NCBI RefSeq assembly: GCF_000955955.1
Contig: NZ_JYJG01000294.1
Coordinates: forward strand, 1-31,831
Source of the DNA: Lentzea aerocolonigenes
Lineage (GTDB): Bacteria; Actinomycetota; Actinomycetes; Mycobacteriales; Pseudonocardiaceae
Direction of reading: 5' to 3'
Length of the DNA stretch: 31,831 nt
The stretch's first letter is position 1; every line of letters begins with the position of its first letter. Of this stretch, positions 1 through 7,520 are shown piece by piece. The translations under genes and the position numbers were made by a program. Under the pieces are notes generated by a model. That model ran no database searches and had not been told where the DNA came from. It worked only from the letters and a program-made list of their open reading frames with translations.

Positions 1-59
1 TCCTGGGCCGTCACAGGCCCGGCTAGCGCGGACCCGGACTTCGATACAGGCCCTCGAGG
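1..59. other. Short 3' flank of the SARP gene
   Basis: No gene is seen here. The stretch lies immediately after the stop of the minus-strand regulator. It contains a weak imperfect repeat (GGGCC ... GGCCC near positions 6-20) that could belong to a terminator, but the arms are only five bases and no T-run follows on either strand. Confidence 0.3.
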
Positions 60-2606
60 TCAGCGGCCGAGGGCGTTGAGCTTGCGCGCCGCCTCCGACT
101 CGCCCCAGCGGAAGCCGATCCGCCGAGACAGCTCCACTGCCTCGGTGTACGACTCCTTTGCCGCCTCGACCCGACCGGCCAGCTCGTGCACGATGCCGCG
201 GTCGAGCAGCACACCGGCCTCGATCTGCCTGTCCCCCACCGACCGCGCGAGCTGCAGCGCCTCCTCGGACAGTTCCAGTGCCCGGTCCAGCGAACCCATC
301 TGGCGGTGCGCGTCGGCCATGTTCGCCAACGCGTGCAGCTCGCCGGAACGGTCGCCGCACGTGCGGAACGTCGTCAAAGTCTCCTCGTAGCAACCCAAAG
401 CGGCCGGGAGGTCGCCGAGCGCCGCGTGCACGAGGCCGAGGTTGGTGCGCACGTAGGCAGCGCCTTGCGAGTCGGACAGCTCCTCGCGCAACGTCAGCGA
501 CGCTTCCAGCGAGGTGACCGCGGCGGGCAGGTCGCGGCGGCGCCAGTGCACGATGCCGAGGTTGTTGAGCGTCACGGCTTCGAGCTGCCGATCTGCGAGC
601 GAGCGGGCCAGGCCGAGCGCCGCCGCCCAGTGCTGCTGGGCCTCGGCGAACTTGAAGCCGCGCTCGCAGGCCGCGCCGAGTTCCTTCAACGCCAACGCTT
701 CCGCACGGACGTCGCCGAGCGTTCTCGCCGCTTCGAGCGCGAGGGTGTTGAGCGCTGCCCAGTCCGCCACCTCGGAGCGTCGCCGGAAGTACCACGACAA
801 CCCTGCCGCGAACGCGATCGCGTCGGCGGGTGAGGCCTGGTGCGCGGCGGCGATCAGGTTGTCGCGCTCCTCGGCCAGCCAGAGGTCGGCCGGGTTGTCC
901 GCCAGGGCTTCCAGGTAGTGCTTGTGCAGGCGTTCCAGCGCGAGCGAGCGTTCGGCGGACGACTCCGAGCCCCGGCACCGCTCCCGTGCGAACAACCGCA
1001 GCAGGTCGTGCAGGGCGAACCGGCCGGGCACCGGTTCCTCGACCAGGTGCGCGTCCGCCAGCTCGCCCAGCAGTTCCTCGACGTCCGGCACGTCCGTCAG
1101 CGCCCGCGCGGCCGCCACCGCGAAGTCCGGGCCGTCCAGCAGCCCGAGCAGCCGGAAAACCCTTGCCACCGCGGTGGATCCGAGCTCGGCGTAGCTGACC
1201 TCGAACGCCGACCGCACCGCGACGTCACCGGCCTTGAGCTCGTCGAGCCGGCGTGTCTCGTCGGCCAGACGTGCCGCGAGCAGCGGTGCGGTCCACTGTG
1301 GACGAGCGGCGAGTCGTGCGCCCGCGATCCTCAGCGCCAGCGGCAGTCCACCGCACCAGCGCACCAGCTCCGCCGCGTCGTCGACTTCGCCCGCGACTCC
1401 TGCCAGCAGCTGGAAGGCGTCCTCCAGCGGCAGTGCGCCGAGCTTGACGTAGGAGGCGCCGTGCAGCGACGTGAGCGGGCGGCGGGACGTGATGAGCACC
1501 GCCGAGCCAGGACCGGTGGGCAGCAGTCGTTTGACCTGCGCCGCGGTGGCAACGTTGTCCAGCACCACGAGCAACCTGCGGGACGCCGTCAACGACCGGT
1601 AGCGCAGGGCTTCCTCGTCACCGGGACGCTCGCCGAGTGCGCGCAGGAACTGGCTCAGGACCCGGTCGGAGGCGCCGTCGGAGAGGTCGGCGTAGAGCTG
1701 GCCGTCCGGGAACTGCGCGGCGATCTCGTGGGCCGCCCTGATCGCGAGCGCGGACTTGCCGATGCCCGCCTGCCCGGTGATCACGCACACCGCGACCCGG
1801 TTCTGGCGCGTCTGGGCTTTGATCAGATTCAGCTCGCGCGACCGTCCGGCGAACGTGACCACGTCCGGCGGCAACTGCCGGATCGCGGTCGCACCAACGG
1901 GTTTCGCGCGCAGGATCTCGGCCTGGAGCCTCCTGAGCGACTCCCCAGGCTCGACGCCCAGCTCGTCCATGAGCACGCGGCGGCACTCCTGGTACGCGGC
2001 CAGCGCCTCGGCCGGCCGGCCTGCGCGGTGCAACGCCACCATCTGCTGCTCGCGCAGGCGTTCGTTCAACGGGTGCTCGCGGACCCACTCGTTGAGGTCG
2101 GCGACGATCTCGACGTGCCGGCCCAGGTCCAGCTCGGCCTCGGCGCACTCCACCCGTGCGGCCAGCCTCAGTTCCTCCAGCTGGGCCACGACCCCGCGCA
2201 GCAGCCCGGCGGCGGCGAGATCGGCCAGCGCCGGACCCCGCCACAACGCGAGCGCCTCGCGGTAGCTCTGTGGCGTGCGTTCCTTGCGGGCGAGCTCGAG
2301 CAGCGCGGTGAACCGGGTCAGGTCGAGCTCGGCCGGGTCGATCGACATCTGGTAGCCGGGAGCGCGCGACAGCAGTCTCGCTCCGACGATCTTGCGCAAC
2401 TGGTAGACGTAGACCTGCAGGTTCTTCAGCGCGGTCTTGGGCGGAGCGTCGTCCCACAGCACGCTGATCAGCCGGTCGACGGAGATCACCCGGCCGGGCT
2501 GGGCGAGCAGCAGCGCGAGCACCGCCCGCTGCTTGGGCGGGCCAAGGCTCATGCGCACGCCGTCATCGGCGTAACACTCCACCGGCCCGAGCACCCGGAA
2601 CTCCAC
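60..2606 (-). CDS. AfsR/SARP-family regulator with NB-ARC and TPR domains
   Basis: A large signal-integrating transcription activator of 848 residues from the chosen start. The N-terminus reads VEFRVLGPVE, the usual beginning of the OmpR-like winged-helix DNA-binding domain in SARPs. Next comes a bacterial transcriptional activation domain (about residues 95-240), then an NB-ARC ATPase with a Walker A motif GQAGIGKSAL. The C-terminal third is rich in TPR-like repeats (AVTLNNLGIVH, AYVRTNLGLVHAALGD, LHALANMADAHRQMG). GTG at 2606 was chosen because it places the conserved SARP N-terminus at residue 1; an in-frame ATG at 2633 is possible. It diverges from the secreted C39-like protein with a gap of only 62 bases, so a shared control region is likely. 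In this family NB-ARC/TPR parts usually gate DNA binding in response to a ligand or partner; the target here is unknown. It is far from the NRPS operon, so a role there is not supported. Confidence 0.9.
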   Translation of the reverse strand: MEFRVLGPVECYADDGVRMSLGPPKQRAVLALLLAQPGRVISVDRLISVLWDDAPPKTALKNLQVYVYQLRKIVGARLLSRAPGYQMSIDPAELDLTRFTALLELARKERTPQSYREALALWRGPALADLAAAGLLRGVVAQLEELRLAARVECAEAELDLGRHVEIVADLNEWVREHPLNERLREQQMVALHRAGRPAEALAAYQECRRVLMDELGVEPGESLRRLQAEILRAKPVGATAIRQLPPDVVTFAGRSRELNLIKAQTRQNRVAVCVITGQAGIGKSALAIRAAHEIAAQFPDGQLYADLSDGASDRVLSQFLRALGERPGDEEALRYRSLTASRRLLVVLDNVATAAQVKRLLPTGPGSAVLITSRRPLTSLHGASYVKLGALPLEDAFQLLAGVAGEVDDAAELVRWCGGLPLALRIAGARLAARPQWTAPLLAARLADETRRLDELKAGDVAVRSAFEVSYAELGSTAVARVFRLLGLLDGPDFAVAAARALTDVPDVEELLGELADAHLVEEPVPGRFALHDLLRLFARERCRGSESSAERSLALERLHKHYLEALADNPADLWLAEERDNLIAAAHQASPADAIAFAAGLSWYFRRRSEVADWAALNTLALEAARTLGDVRAEALALKELGAACERGFKFAEAQQHWAAALGLARSLADRQLEAVTLNNLGIVHWRRRDLPAAVTSLEASLTLREELSDSQGAAYVRTNLGLVHAALGDLPAALGCYEETLTTFRTCGDRSGELHALANMADAHRQMGSLDRALELSEEALQLARSVGDRQIEAGVLLDRGIVHELAGRVEAAKESYTEAVELSRRIGFRWGESEAARKLNALGR

Positions 2607-2668
2607 GATCCCGATCGTAACTACCGGACGCATACCGAACACATGCCACGCGGCATGACGTTTGACCC

Positions 2669-4300
2669 ATGACGAAAACCTCACTGGCCCTGGTGGTGGC
2701 ACTCGGCACTTTGGCCGCCGCCGTGTCACCCGCTCAGGCTGTCTCGCCTTACTCCGAGAGCCCGTCGGTGTCGCACGCCGTCCGTGCGGGCGCCTCGAAC
2801 ACCGCATACGACGTGTTCGTCGGCGGCGTGAAGAGAGCCACGTACGACGTCAGCGATCCTGCATACACAATCCGGTCGACGTCTTCCGCAGACGGTGCGC
2901 AGTCGGCCGTGATCTCGGACTTCGACGGCACGGTCGGCAGAATTTTGCATGCAGTCGACCGGTACGGGAAGTCGCGGTTCGTGGCACGCGGCGCCATTAC
3001 GTCAGCTGTATACAACGGGTCCACACTCGCCTACGTCGACGGCGAGAACGTCGTGGTCGACGGTGTGCAGGTCGGCAGGCTGAAGGGCCGCGCGCCGCAA
3101 CTGCTCGGCTTCACCTCCGACGGCACCGGCCTGCTGGCCGTGGAGCACCCGGACGCGGCGGACGACAGCACCTTCGTCGGTTCGCTGGTCCGGTTCGACC
3201 TGAAGTCCGGCGCCGCGAAGCCGTTGATCACCTCCGGCGCCGATGCCCTGTACCGCGACTTCAAGCTCGTCGACGTCAGGGGCGAGCGGCACGTCAGCTT
3301 CATCAAGCACAACGAGATCTACCGCTGCGGCGGTGCAGAGCCGCAGTACCTGGGCCTGGCGACCGAGGACGGCGTCGTTCGGTCGTTGATCGGCGAGACT
3401 CGCAACCACTACCGCAGCGCCGTGTGGAGCACCGACGGCGCACGGGTGGCGTACGAGGTCATGGGCTGCGTGTCCGACAAGAAGCTCGGGCCGAACCAGT
3501 TCGACGGCCTGAACGGCGTCTACGTGCAGGAACTGGGGACAGGCAAGGCTTCCCGGGTCGTCGAGGGCCTCTCGTTCAACTACGCACTGACCGGTCTCAA
3601 CGGTTCCGAGGCCGTCGTCGGCAGTCCGCAGAAAGGGTACGTGCAGGCCGCCGGCCTGAAAGCGTCGACGCTGGACGGCCAGGTGACCACGATGGGCCGC
3701 CTGAACCGCGCCGAGTACATCCACCAGCTGTGGGACACGCGCAACGAGTTCAACGGCAACTCCTCCTGCGGCCCGACCAGCGCCGTGATCGACCTGGTCA
3801 CCTACCAGCTGCCCAACGAGTTCGGCGTGCAGGTCTCGCAGCCGTCCTCGCACTGGTCGAAGTGGGGCCGCTACATCACCGACGAGTTCTCCAACCGCGG
3901 CACCACCTTCAACCGCGCGATGAACGACTGGTCGCGCACCGGCAGCTGGAAGGGCGCGCACGGCTGGATCACCGGCTACTACTGCCAGGGCAACCCGGCC
4001 CGTCCCTGCGCCTCCTGGGAGTCCGAGCGCGACTTCCTGGCCCGCAACGGCGCCGCCGTCCAGCAGGGCAACTTCACCCCGGCCCAGGTCCGCGCGTTCA
4101 TCGACCAGGGCAAGTTCGTGATCATGAGCGGCTCGTGGGGCTCGACGGCCGGCCACCTGTCCGTGGTGATCGGCTACCACGACAACGGCTCGTTCTACGT
4201 CCACGACACCTACGGCGCGGGCACGGACGGCAGCTACGACGGCGCGAACCAGCTCTACACCTGGGGCTACATCGCGCCGGTCCAGATGTGGGCGGCCTAG
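2669..4300 (+). CDS. Secreted protein with predicted beta-propeller and C39-type papain-like peptidase domain
   Basis: 543 residues with a classical signal peptide (MTKTSLALVVALGTLAAAVSPAQA). Residues about 30-340 are beta-rich with repeats resembling a TolB/WD40-type propeller (for example AVWSTDGARVAYEVMG). The C-terminal 190 residues look like a peptidase C39-like domain: a Cys in NSSCGPTSA (C367), a His in TAGHLSVVIGYHD (H496) and an Asp in YVHDTYG (D513) would form a papain-type active site. It is probably an exported cysteine peptidase or peptidase-like binding protein acting outside the membrane. No strong ribosome-binding site precedes the ATG. Codons near 2860-3010 are less GC-biased than the rest of the gene (for example AGA-ATT-TTG), which may mark a fast-evolving part. 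Its substrate is unknown; the divergent SARP is the nearest candidate regulator. Confidence 0.75.
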   Translation: MTKTSLALVVALGTLAAAVSPAQAVSPYSESPSVSHAVRAGASNTAYDVFVGGVKRATYDVSDPAYTIRSTSSADGAQSAVISDFDGTVGRILHAVDRYGKSRFVARGAITSAVYNGSTLAYVDGENVVVDGVQVGRLKGRAPQLLGFTSDGTGLLAVEHPDAADDSTFVGSLVRFDLKSGAAKPLITSGADALYRDFKLVDVRGERHVSFIKHNEIYRCGGAEPQYLGLATEDGVVRSLIGETRNHYRSAVWSTDGARVAYEVMGCVSDKKLGPNQFDGLNGVYVQELGTGKASRVVEGLSFNYALTGLNGSEAVVGSPQKGYVQAAGLKASTLDGQVTTMGRLNRAEYIHQLWDTRNEFNGNSSCGPTSAVIDLVTYQLPNEFGVQVSQPSSHWSKWGRYITDEFSNRGTTFNRAMNDWSRTGSWKGAHGWITGYYCQGNPARPCASWESERDFLARNGAAVQQGNFTPAQVRAFIDQGKFVIMSGSWGSTAGHLSVVIGYHDNGSFYVHDTYGAGTDGSYDGANQLYTWGYIAPVQMWAA

Positions 4301-4310
4301 TGGCGCGTCC

Positions 4311-4347
4311 CGGAACGTTGGCGAGGTGATCCACTGGCAACGTTCCG
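4311..4347 (+). terminator. Hairpin after the C39-like gene
   Basis: CGGAACGTTG at 4311-4320 and CAACGTTCCG at 4338-4347 form a perfect 10-base inverted repeat around a 17-base loop, starting ten bases after the stop codon. Outer bases (GTGGC at 4300 and GCCAC at 4349) could lengthen the stem. There is no T-run, which is common in high-GC terminators. An operator is the alternative reading. Confidence 0.5.
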
Positions 4348-4381
4348 AGCCACACCAGTAGCTACGTGACGGCCAGAACTG

Positions 4382-4421
4382 CTTGACGGACGGCGTCAAG
4401 TACTTGCTATTGTCTGTCAAG
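4382..4421 (+). promoter_or_regulatory. Promoter-like region with overlapping palindromes before a leaderless HTH gene
   Basis: CTTGACG-GACGG-CGTCAAG (4382-4400) is a 7-base inverted repeat, and it overlaps a perfect 10-base palindrome CAAGTACTTG (4397-4406). A further half-site GTCAAG ends at the start codon (4416-4421). TTGACG at 4383 can serve as a -35 element and TATTGT at 4408 as a -10 element, although the 19-base spacing is long. That would put the transcript start at or next to the GTG at 4421, so translation would be leaderless. The repeats suggest autoregulation by the HTH protein. Confidence 0.5.
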
Positions 4422-4885
4422 TGGCGACCACCTCGGAACACGTGGACCTGCGTGACGACCTGATCCGGCTCGTGACGAGCCGGCTGCTCGACCCGCTGGA
4501 GATCCTGTTGCCGCAGGCCGACCTCGTCGGCCTGCGGTCTTCCGTTGCCGCCGACGCGGAGATGTGGGCGGCTCAGCTGCTGGGTGAGGACGCTGCCCTG
4601 GCTCGGCAGCTCGCGATTCGCCTGATGGCCGTCCTCTACCCCGGCGACGCGCCGTTCGACCCGCCGGACGGGTGGTGGGCGACTCCGCTGGGCCGCGTCA
4701 CGGCGCGCCGGGCGGGACACCCGAGCAAGGAGGGCGTGTCGTTCGGGGTGGCCGGCGCGATGCTCGGCATCACCCGGCAGGGCGTCCACGACCTGGTGAG
4801 CCGCAACAAGCTCTCGCGTCACCCCGACGGCGGCGTCACCGTCGCCTCGATCCGTGCCCGCCTCGACCACCGGAGAGAACTGTGA
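4421..4885 (+). CDS. Small protein with C-terminal helix-turn-helix, function unknown
   Basis: 154 residues. The N-terminal part is helical and acidic with no domain I recognise. Residues about 105-150 (VAGAMLGITRQGVHDLVSRNKL ... VTVASIRARL) have the layout of an excisionase/MerR-like helix-turn-helix followed by a short wing and a helix. The GTG start is supported by the promoter placement, which leaves essentially no leader, and by the lack of any usable upstream start. The stop overlaps the start of the hydrolase gene by four bases (GTGA), so the two are translationally coupled. It could be a DNA-binding regulator of its own small operon; the palindromes just upstream fit that idea. Alternative: the HTH-like segment could have a non-DNA role. 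Confidence 0.65.
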   Translation: MATTSEHVDLRDDLIRLVTSRLLDPLEILLPQADLVGLRSSVAADAEMWAAQLLGEDAALARQLAIRLMAVLYPGDAPFDPPDGWWATPLGRVTARRAGHPSKEGVSFGVAGAMLGITRQGVHDLVSRNKLSRHPDGGVTVASIRARLDHRREL

Positions 4886-5607
4886 AGCTCGCGGCTCATG
4901 ATTTTGGCGGCGACGGCCCGCCGCACCTGCTGTTGCACGGCGCCGGCGGTGCCATGTCGGCCTGGGATTCCGTTGCGCCACAACTGAACGGCCGTTGCGT
5001 GGCCGTCGACCTGCGCGGTCACGGCCAGTCTCCGGACGGGCCGTGGGAGTGGGACGCGGTGCTCGACGATCTCGAGTCGACCACCGTCCAGTTCGGACTC
5101 ACGCGGCCGATCGTCGTCGGGCACTCGCTCGGCGGCATCCTCGCCGGAATGTGGGCGCGGCGCCACCCCGACTGCCCTGCCGCGGTCAGCCTGGACGGAC
5201 ATCGTGCCGCCGCAACGGATCCGGCCAACTACGTTCGTTACGAGCAACTGGAGGCGGACCTCGCGAAGCTGGACGCCATCTTCGCCGCGCAGCAGGAGAT
5301 GATCACGCGCCCGGACCGCTCCATCACCAGTGTCTGGCGGAAGTCGCCGGAGTTCGCGGACGCCCTACCGGTCTTCGCCGAGGTGACGGCGCCGTTCCTG
5401 CTCGTGCTGGCCACGAAGAACCTGCCAGTGCCACCGGATCTCGTGCCTCTGCTGGACGCTCACCGCGCGGGCCTGCGCCGCGACCTCCCGCTGGTCTGCC
5501 CCAACGTGCGGGTGCACGAGATCGACGCGTCCCACGGCATGGTCTCCGAACAGCCCGCCGAGGTGGCCGCGATCGTGAACGACTTCACCCGCCGAGCAAC
5601 CGCCTGA
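4882..5607 (+). CDS. Alpha/beta-fold hydrolase
   Basis: 241 residues. The oxyanion-hole motif HGAGG lies near the N-terminus, the nucleophile elbow GHSLGG places the catalytic Ser at residue 82, and ASHGM supplies the catalytic His (H218). The acid residue cannot be fixed by eye. The GTG at 4882 was chosen because a good Shine-Dalgarno sequence (GGAGAG, 4872-4877) precedes it and it overlaps the upstream stop by four bases. An in-frame extension upstream exists but is a shadow of the HTH gene. The substrate cannot be deduced; the family includes esterases, lactonases and haloperoxidase-like enzymes. The last 23 bases overlap the convergent TetR gene. Confidence 0.85.
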   Translation: MKLAAHDFGGDGPPHLLLHGAGGAMSAWDSVAPQLNGRCVAVDLRGHGQSPDGPWEWDAVLDDLESTTVQFGLTRPIVVGHSLGGILAGMWARRHPDCPAAVSLDGHRAAATDPANYVRYEQLEADLAKLDAIFAAQQEMITRPDRSITSVWRKSPEFADALPVFAEVTAPFLLVLATKNLPVPPDLVPLLDAHRAGLRRDLPLVCPNVRVHEIDASHGMVSEQPAEVAAIVNDFTRRATA

Positions 5608-6184
5608 TCGCCTTGCGGGCACGGGCGGGCGCGGCGGCGTCGTGCTCCAGCTGCAGGAAGTGGTTGAGCGCCAGCATGATCCCGACGATCTCGTAGATCA
5701 GCTGGTCGACGTCGGTGTCACCCGGCAACTCGCCGAAGCTCATCGCACGCCGGATGTGGATCCGCAGATCCCTGCGCCACAACGCGTTCATGCCGGCCAA
5801 CGCGTCCCGCACCCGACCGTCACGCCCGTCGAACTCCGTCGTGGCCGCCGTGAAGAAGCAGCCGCCGGGCAGCACCTCGCGTTCGAGGTAGGAGACCCAC
5901 GCCTCACACACCGCCCTCAGGTGCCGCAGTCCGGACGGCGCCTGCTTGACGCGCTCAGGGACCTCTCGCGAGAAGACCGCGGCTGCTTCGTCCACAACCG
6001 CGAGCTGCAGGCCTTCCTTGGTGCCGAAATGGCCCAGCAGTCCAGCCTTGCTCATCCCCAGCTCGTCGGCCAACCGGCCGATCGTCAACCCCTCCAGCCC
6101 TTCCGCCGACGCGATGGCCAGGCTCCGTTCGAGGATGCGCTGCCGCGTCTCGAGGGTGTCGGCAACAGAACGGCGTGGGCTCAC
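5585..6184 (-). CDS. TetR/AcrR-family transcriptional regulator
   Basis: 199 residues with the standard N-terminal HTH: ILERSLAIASAEGLEGLTIGRLADELGMSKAGLLGHFGTKEGL. The C-terminal ligand domain is helical, includes a TetR_C-like segment (LRHLRAVCEAWVSYLEREVLPGGCFF) and resembles the YcdC/LmrA-type repressors. The start is GTG at 6184. A -10-like TAGGAT (6191-6196, minus strand) lies six bases before it, so the mRNA may be leaderless. It diverges from the KAS III gene, and a palindrome that could be its operator lies between them. The 3' end overlaps the hydrolase gene by 23 bases tail to tail. The likely role is repression of itself and the KAS III gene in response to a small ligand, perhaps an acyl-thioester; that ligand is inference. 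Confidence 0.9.
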   Translation of the reverse strand: MSPRRSVADTLETRQRILERSLAIASAEGLEGLTIGRLADELGMSKAGLLGHFGTKEGLQLAVVDEAAAVFSREVPERVKQAPSGLRHLRAVCEAWVSYLEREVLPGGCFFTAATTEFDGRDGRVRDALAGMNALWRRDLRIHIRRAMSFGELPGDTDVDQLIYEIVGIMLALNHFLQLEHDAAAPARARKAIRRLLGG

Positions 6185-6202
6185 ACACAGATCCTAACCT
6201 CT

Positions 6203-6231
6203 TTAGCTACCGACCGATCGGTTGCTATATT
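6203..6231 (+). promoter_or_regulatory. KAS III promoter with TetR-type operator
   Basis: A perfect palindrome ACCGATCGGT (6213-6222) lies inside CTACCGACCGATCGGTTG. TATATT at 6226-6231 is a good -10 element, and TTAGCT at 6203-6208 would be a weak -35 at 17-base spacing, so the palindrome sits in the spacer. It also covers the region that would hold the -35 of the divergent tetR promoter. ACCGACCGATCGGT-like sequences are common TetR-family operators. Confidence 0.6.
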
Positions 6232-6265
6232 CGCCGGGCCATCAGTCTCGCCGAAGGAGCCCACC

Positions 6266-7207
6266 TTGTCCGGATCCCGTGTCGTCGCGCTCGGCCACCA
6301 CCAGCCGCAGCGTGTGATGACCAACGCCGACCTGGAGAAGATGGTCGACACCAACGACGAGTGGATCCGCCAGCGCACCGGCATCGCCACCCGCCACATC
6401 GCCGACGACGAGTCGGTGGCCGACATGGCCACGGGCGCGGCCGCCAAGGCCCTCGCCGCCTCCGGCCTGGCCCCGTCCGACATCGGCCAGGTCATCGTCG
6501 CCACCTGCTCCGCGATCGACCGCTGCCCCTCCATCGCCGCCCAGGTAGCGGGCCGCCTGAACATCCCGGCCGCCGTCTGCTTCGACCTGAACAACGCCTG
6601 CGCGGGCTTCTGCACGGCCCTCGCCACCGCCGACCACACCCTCCGAGCCGGCGCCGCCCGGCACGCACTGGTGATCGGCGCCGAGAAGATGTCCGACCTG
6701 GCCGACTGGACCGACCGCGCCAGCTGCATCCTCCTCGGCGACGGCGCGGGCGCGGCCATCATCAGCGCCACCGACGACGCCCAGATCGGCCCGGTCACCT
6801 GGGGCTCGGACCCGACCCGCAACAACGCCGTGCGACTGGTCGGCGAGTGGCAGCCCCGGTTCGCCCAGGAGGGTCAGGCGGTCTTCCGCTGGGCCACCAG
6901 TGAACTCCCGGCCATCGCGGCACAGGCCTGCGAGCGCGCGGGCATCACCACCAAGGACCTCGCGGGCATCGTCACGCACCAGGCGAACCTGCGCATCATC
7001 GAGGCCATGACCCGCAAGCTCGACCTGCGCGAGGACGTGATCATCGCCCGCGACGTGGTGGACTCCGGCAACACCTCGGCCGCCTCAGTGCCGCTCGCAC
7101 TGTCCAAAATGGCCGAACGCGGCGAGCTCCCGTCCGGTCAGCCCGTCCTGATCTTCGCGTTCGGCGGTGGCCTTTCCTGGGCGGGCCAGGTCATCACCGC
7201 CCCGTAA
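6266..7207 (+). CDS. Stand-alone beta-ketoacyl-ACP synthase III (FabH-like)
   Basis: 313 residues from a TTG start at 6266. That start is chosen because GAAGGAG (6253-6259) is correctly spaced before it and because the family begins with SGSRVVALGHHQP; the longer upstream frame is antisense to tetR. The thiolase-fold active site is intact: Cys112 in NNACAGF, His238 in THQANLRI and Asn269 in DSGNTSAAS. KAS III enzymes condense an acyl-CoA starter with malonyl-ACP, or transfer acyl groups in secondary pathways. No fab genes or ACP are nearby, so this is not the housekeeping fab cluster. The divergent TetR and its operator suggest inducible expression. The starter specificity cannot be read from the sequence. 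Confidence 0.88.
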   Translation: MSGSRVVALGHHQPQRVMTNADLEKMVDTNDEWIRQRTGIATRHIADDESVADMATGAAAKALAASGLAPSDIGQVIVATCSAIDRCPSIAAQVAGRLNIPAAVCFDLNNACAGFCTALATADHTLRAGAARHALVIGAEKMSDLADWTDRASCILLGDGAGAAIISATDDAQIGPVTWGSDPTRNNAVRLVGEWQPRFAQEGQAVFRWATSELPAIAAQACERAGITTKDLAGIVTHQANLRIIEAMTRKLDLREDVIIARDVVDSGNTSAASVPLALSKMAERGELPSGQPVLIFAFGGGLSWAGQVITAP

Positions 7208-7520
7208 CCCCAAAGCCGGCTCCACCGACGAACAAATGCCAACCCGCGATACGCGGGGCACCCGCCAGGCCACGACTGAACAGGCACGGTGGCGGGTGGG
7301 CTCCACAAACCACGCCGCAAATAGGCCGGTGTGGCGGCTCGGGAGCCCGCCGAGCCGCCACACCGTTGGTGACGCACGAGATGGAGTTTCAGCCTGCCGG
7401 CGCGGGATCGAGCGCATCGCCGCGTGACGTCATCGGTCCGCCACCTGGCCACGACAGCGACGTCGGAGTTCGCTCGTCACCGCTTGCCCTGTGCCGGCAG
7501 GCCGATACCTCCTGACCTGG
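7208..7520. other. Convergent intergenic region, 313 bases
   Basis: No coding frame here looks real; short frames on both strands have arginine/proline-rich shadow composition. It holds a short stem CCCGCG-ATA-CGCGGG (7243-7257) and the strong hairpin described separately. Both flanking genes point into it, so it most likely serves only for transcription termination. Confidence 0.6.
7327..7365. terminator. Strong bidirectional terminator hairpin
   Basis: CGGTGTGGCGGCTCGG (7327-7342) and CCGAGCCGCCACACCG (7350-7365) pair perfectly over 16 bases around a 7-base loop. It lies between convergent genes and can end transcription from both. No T-run follows, as is usual for GC-rich actinobacterial terminators. 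Confidence 0.8.

Noticed and set aside
840..2672. 610-codon plus-strand frame opposite the SARP gene
   Set aside because: GC-driven shadow with Arg/Gln/Val-rich text; the minus strand encodes recognisable SARP, NB-ARC and TPR domains.
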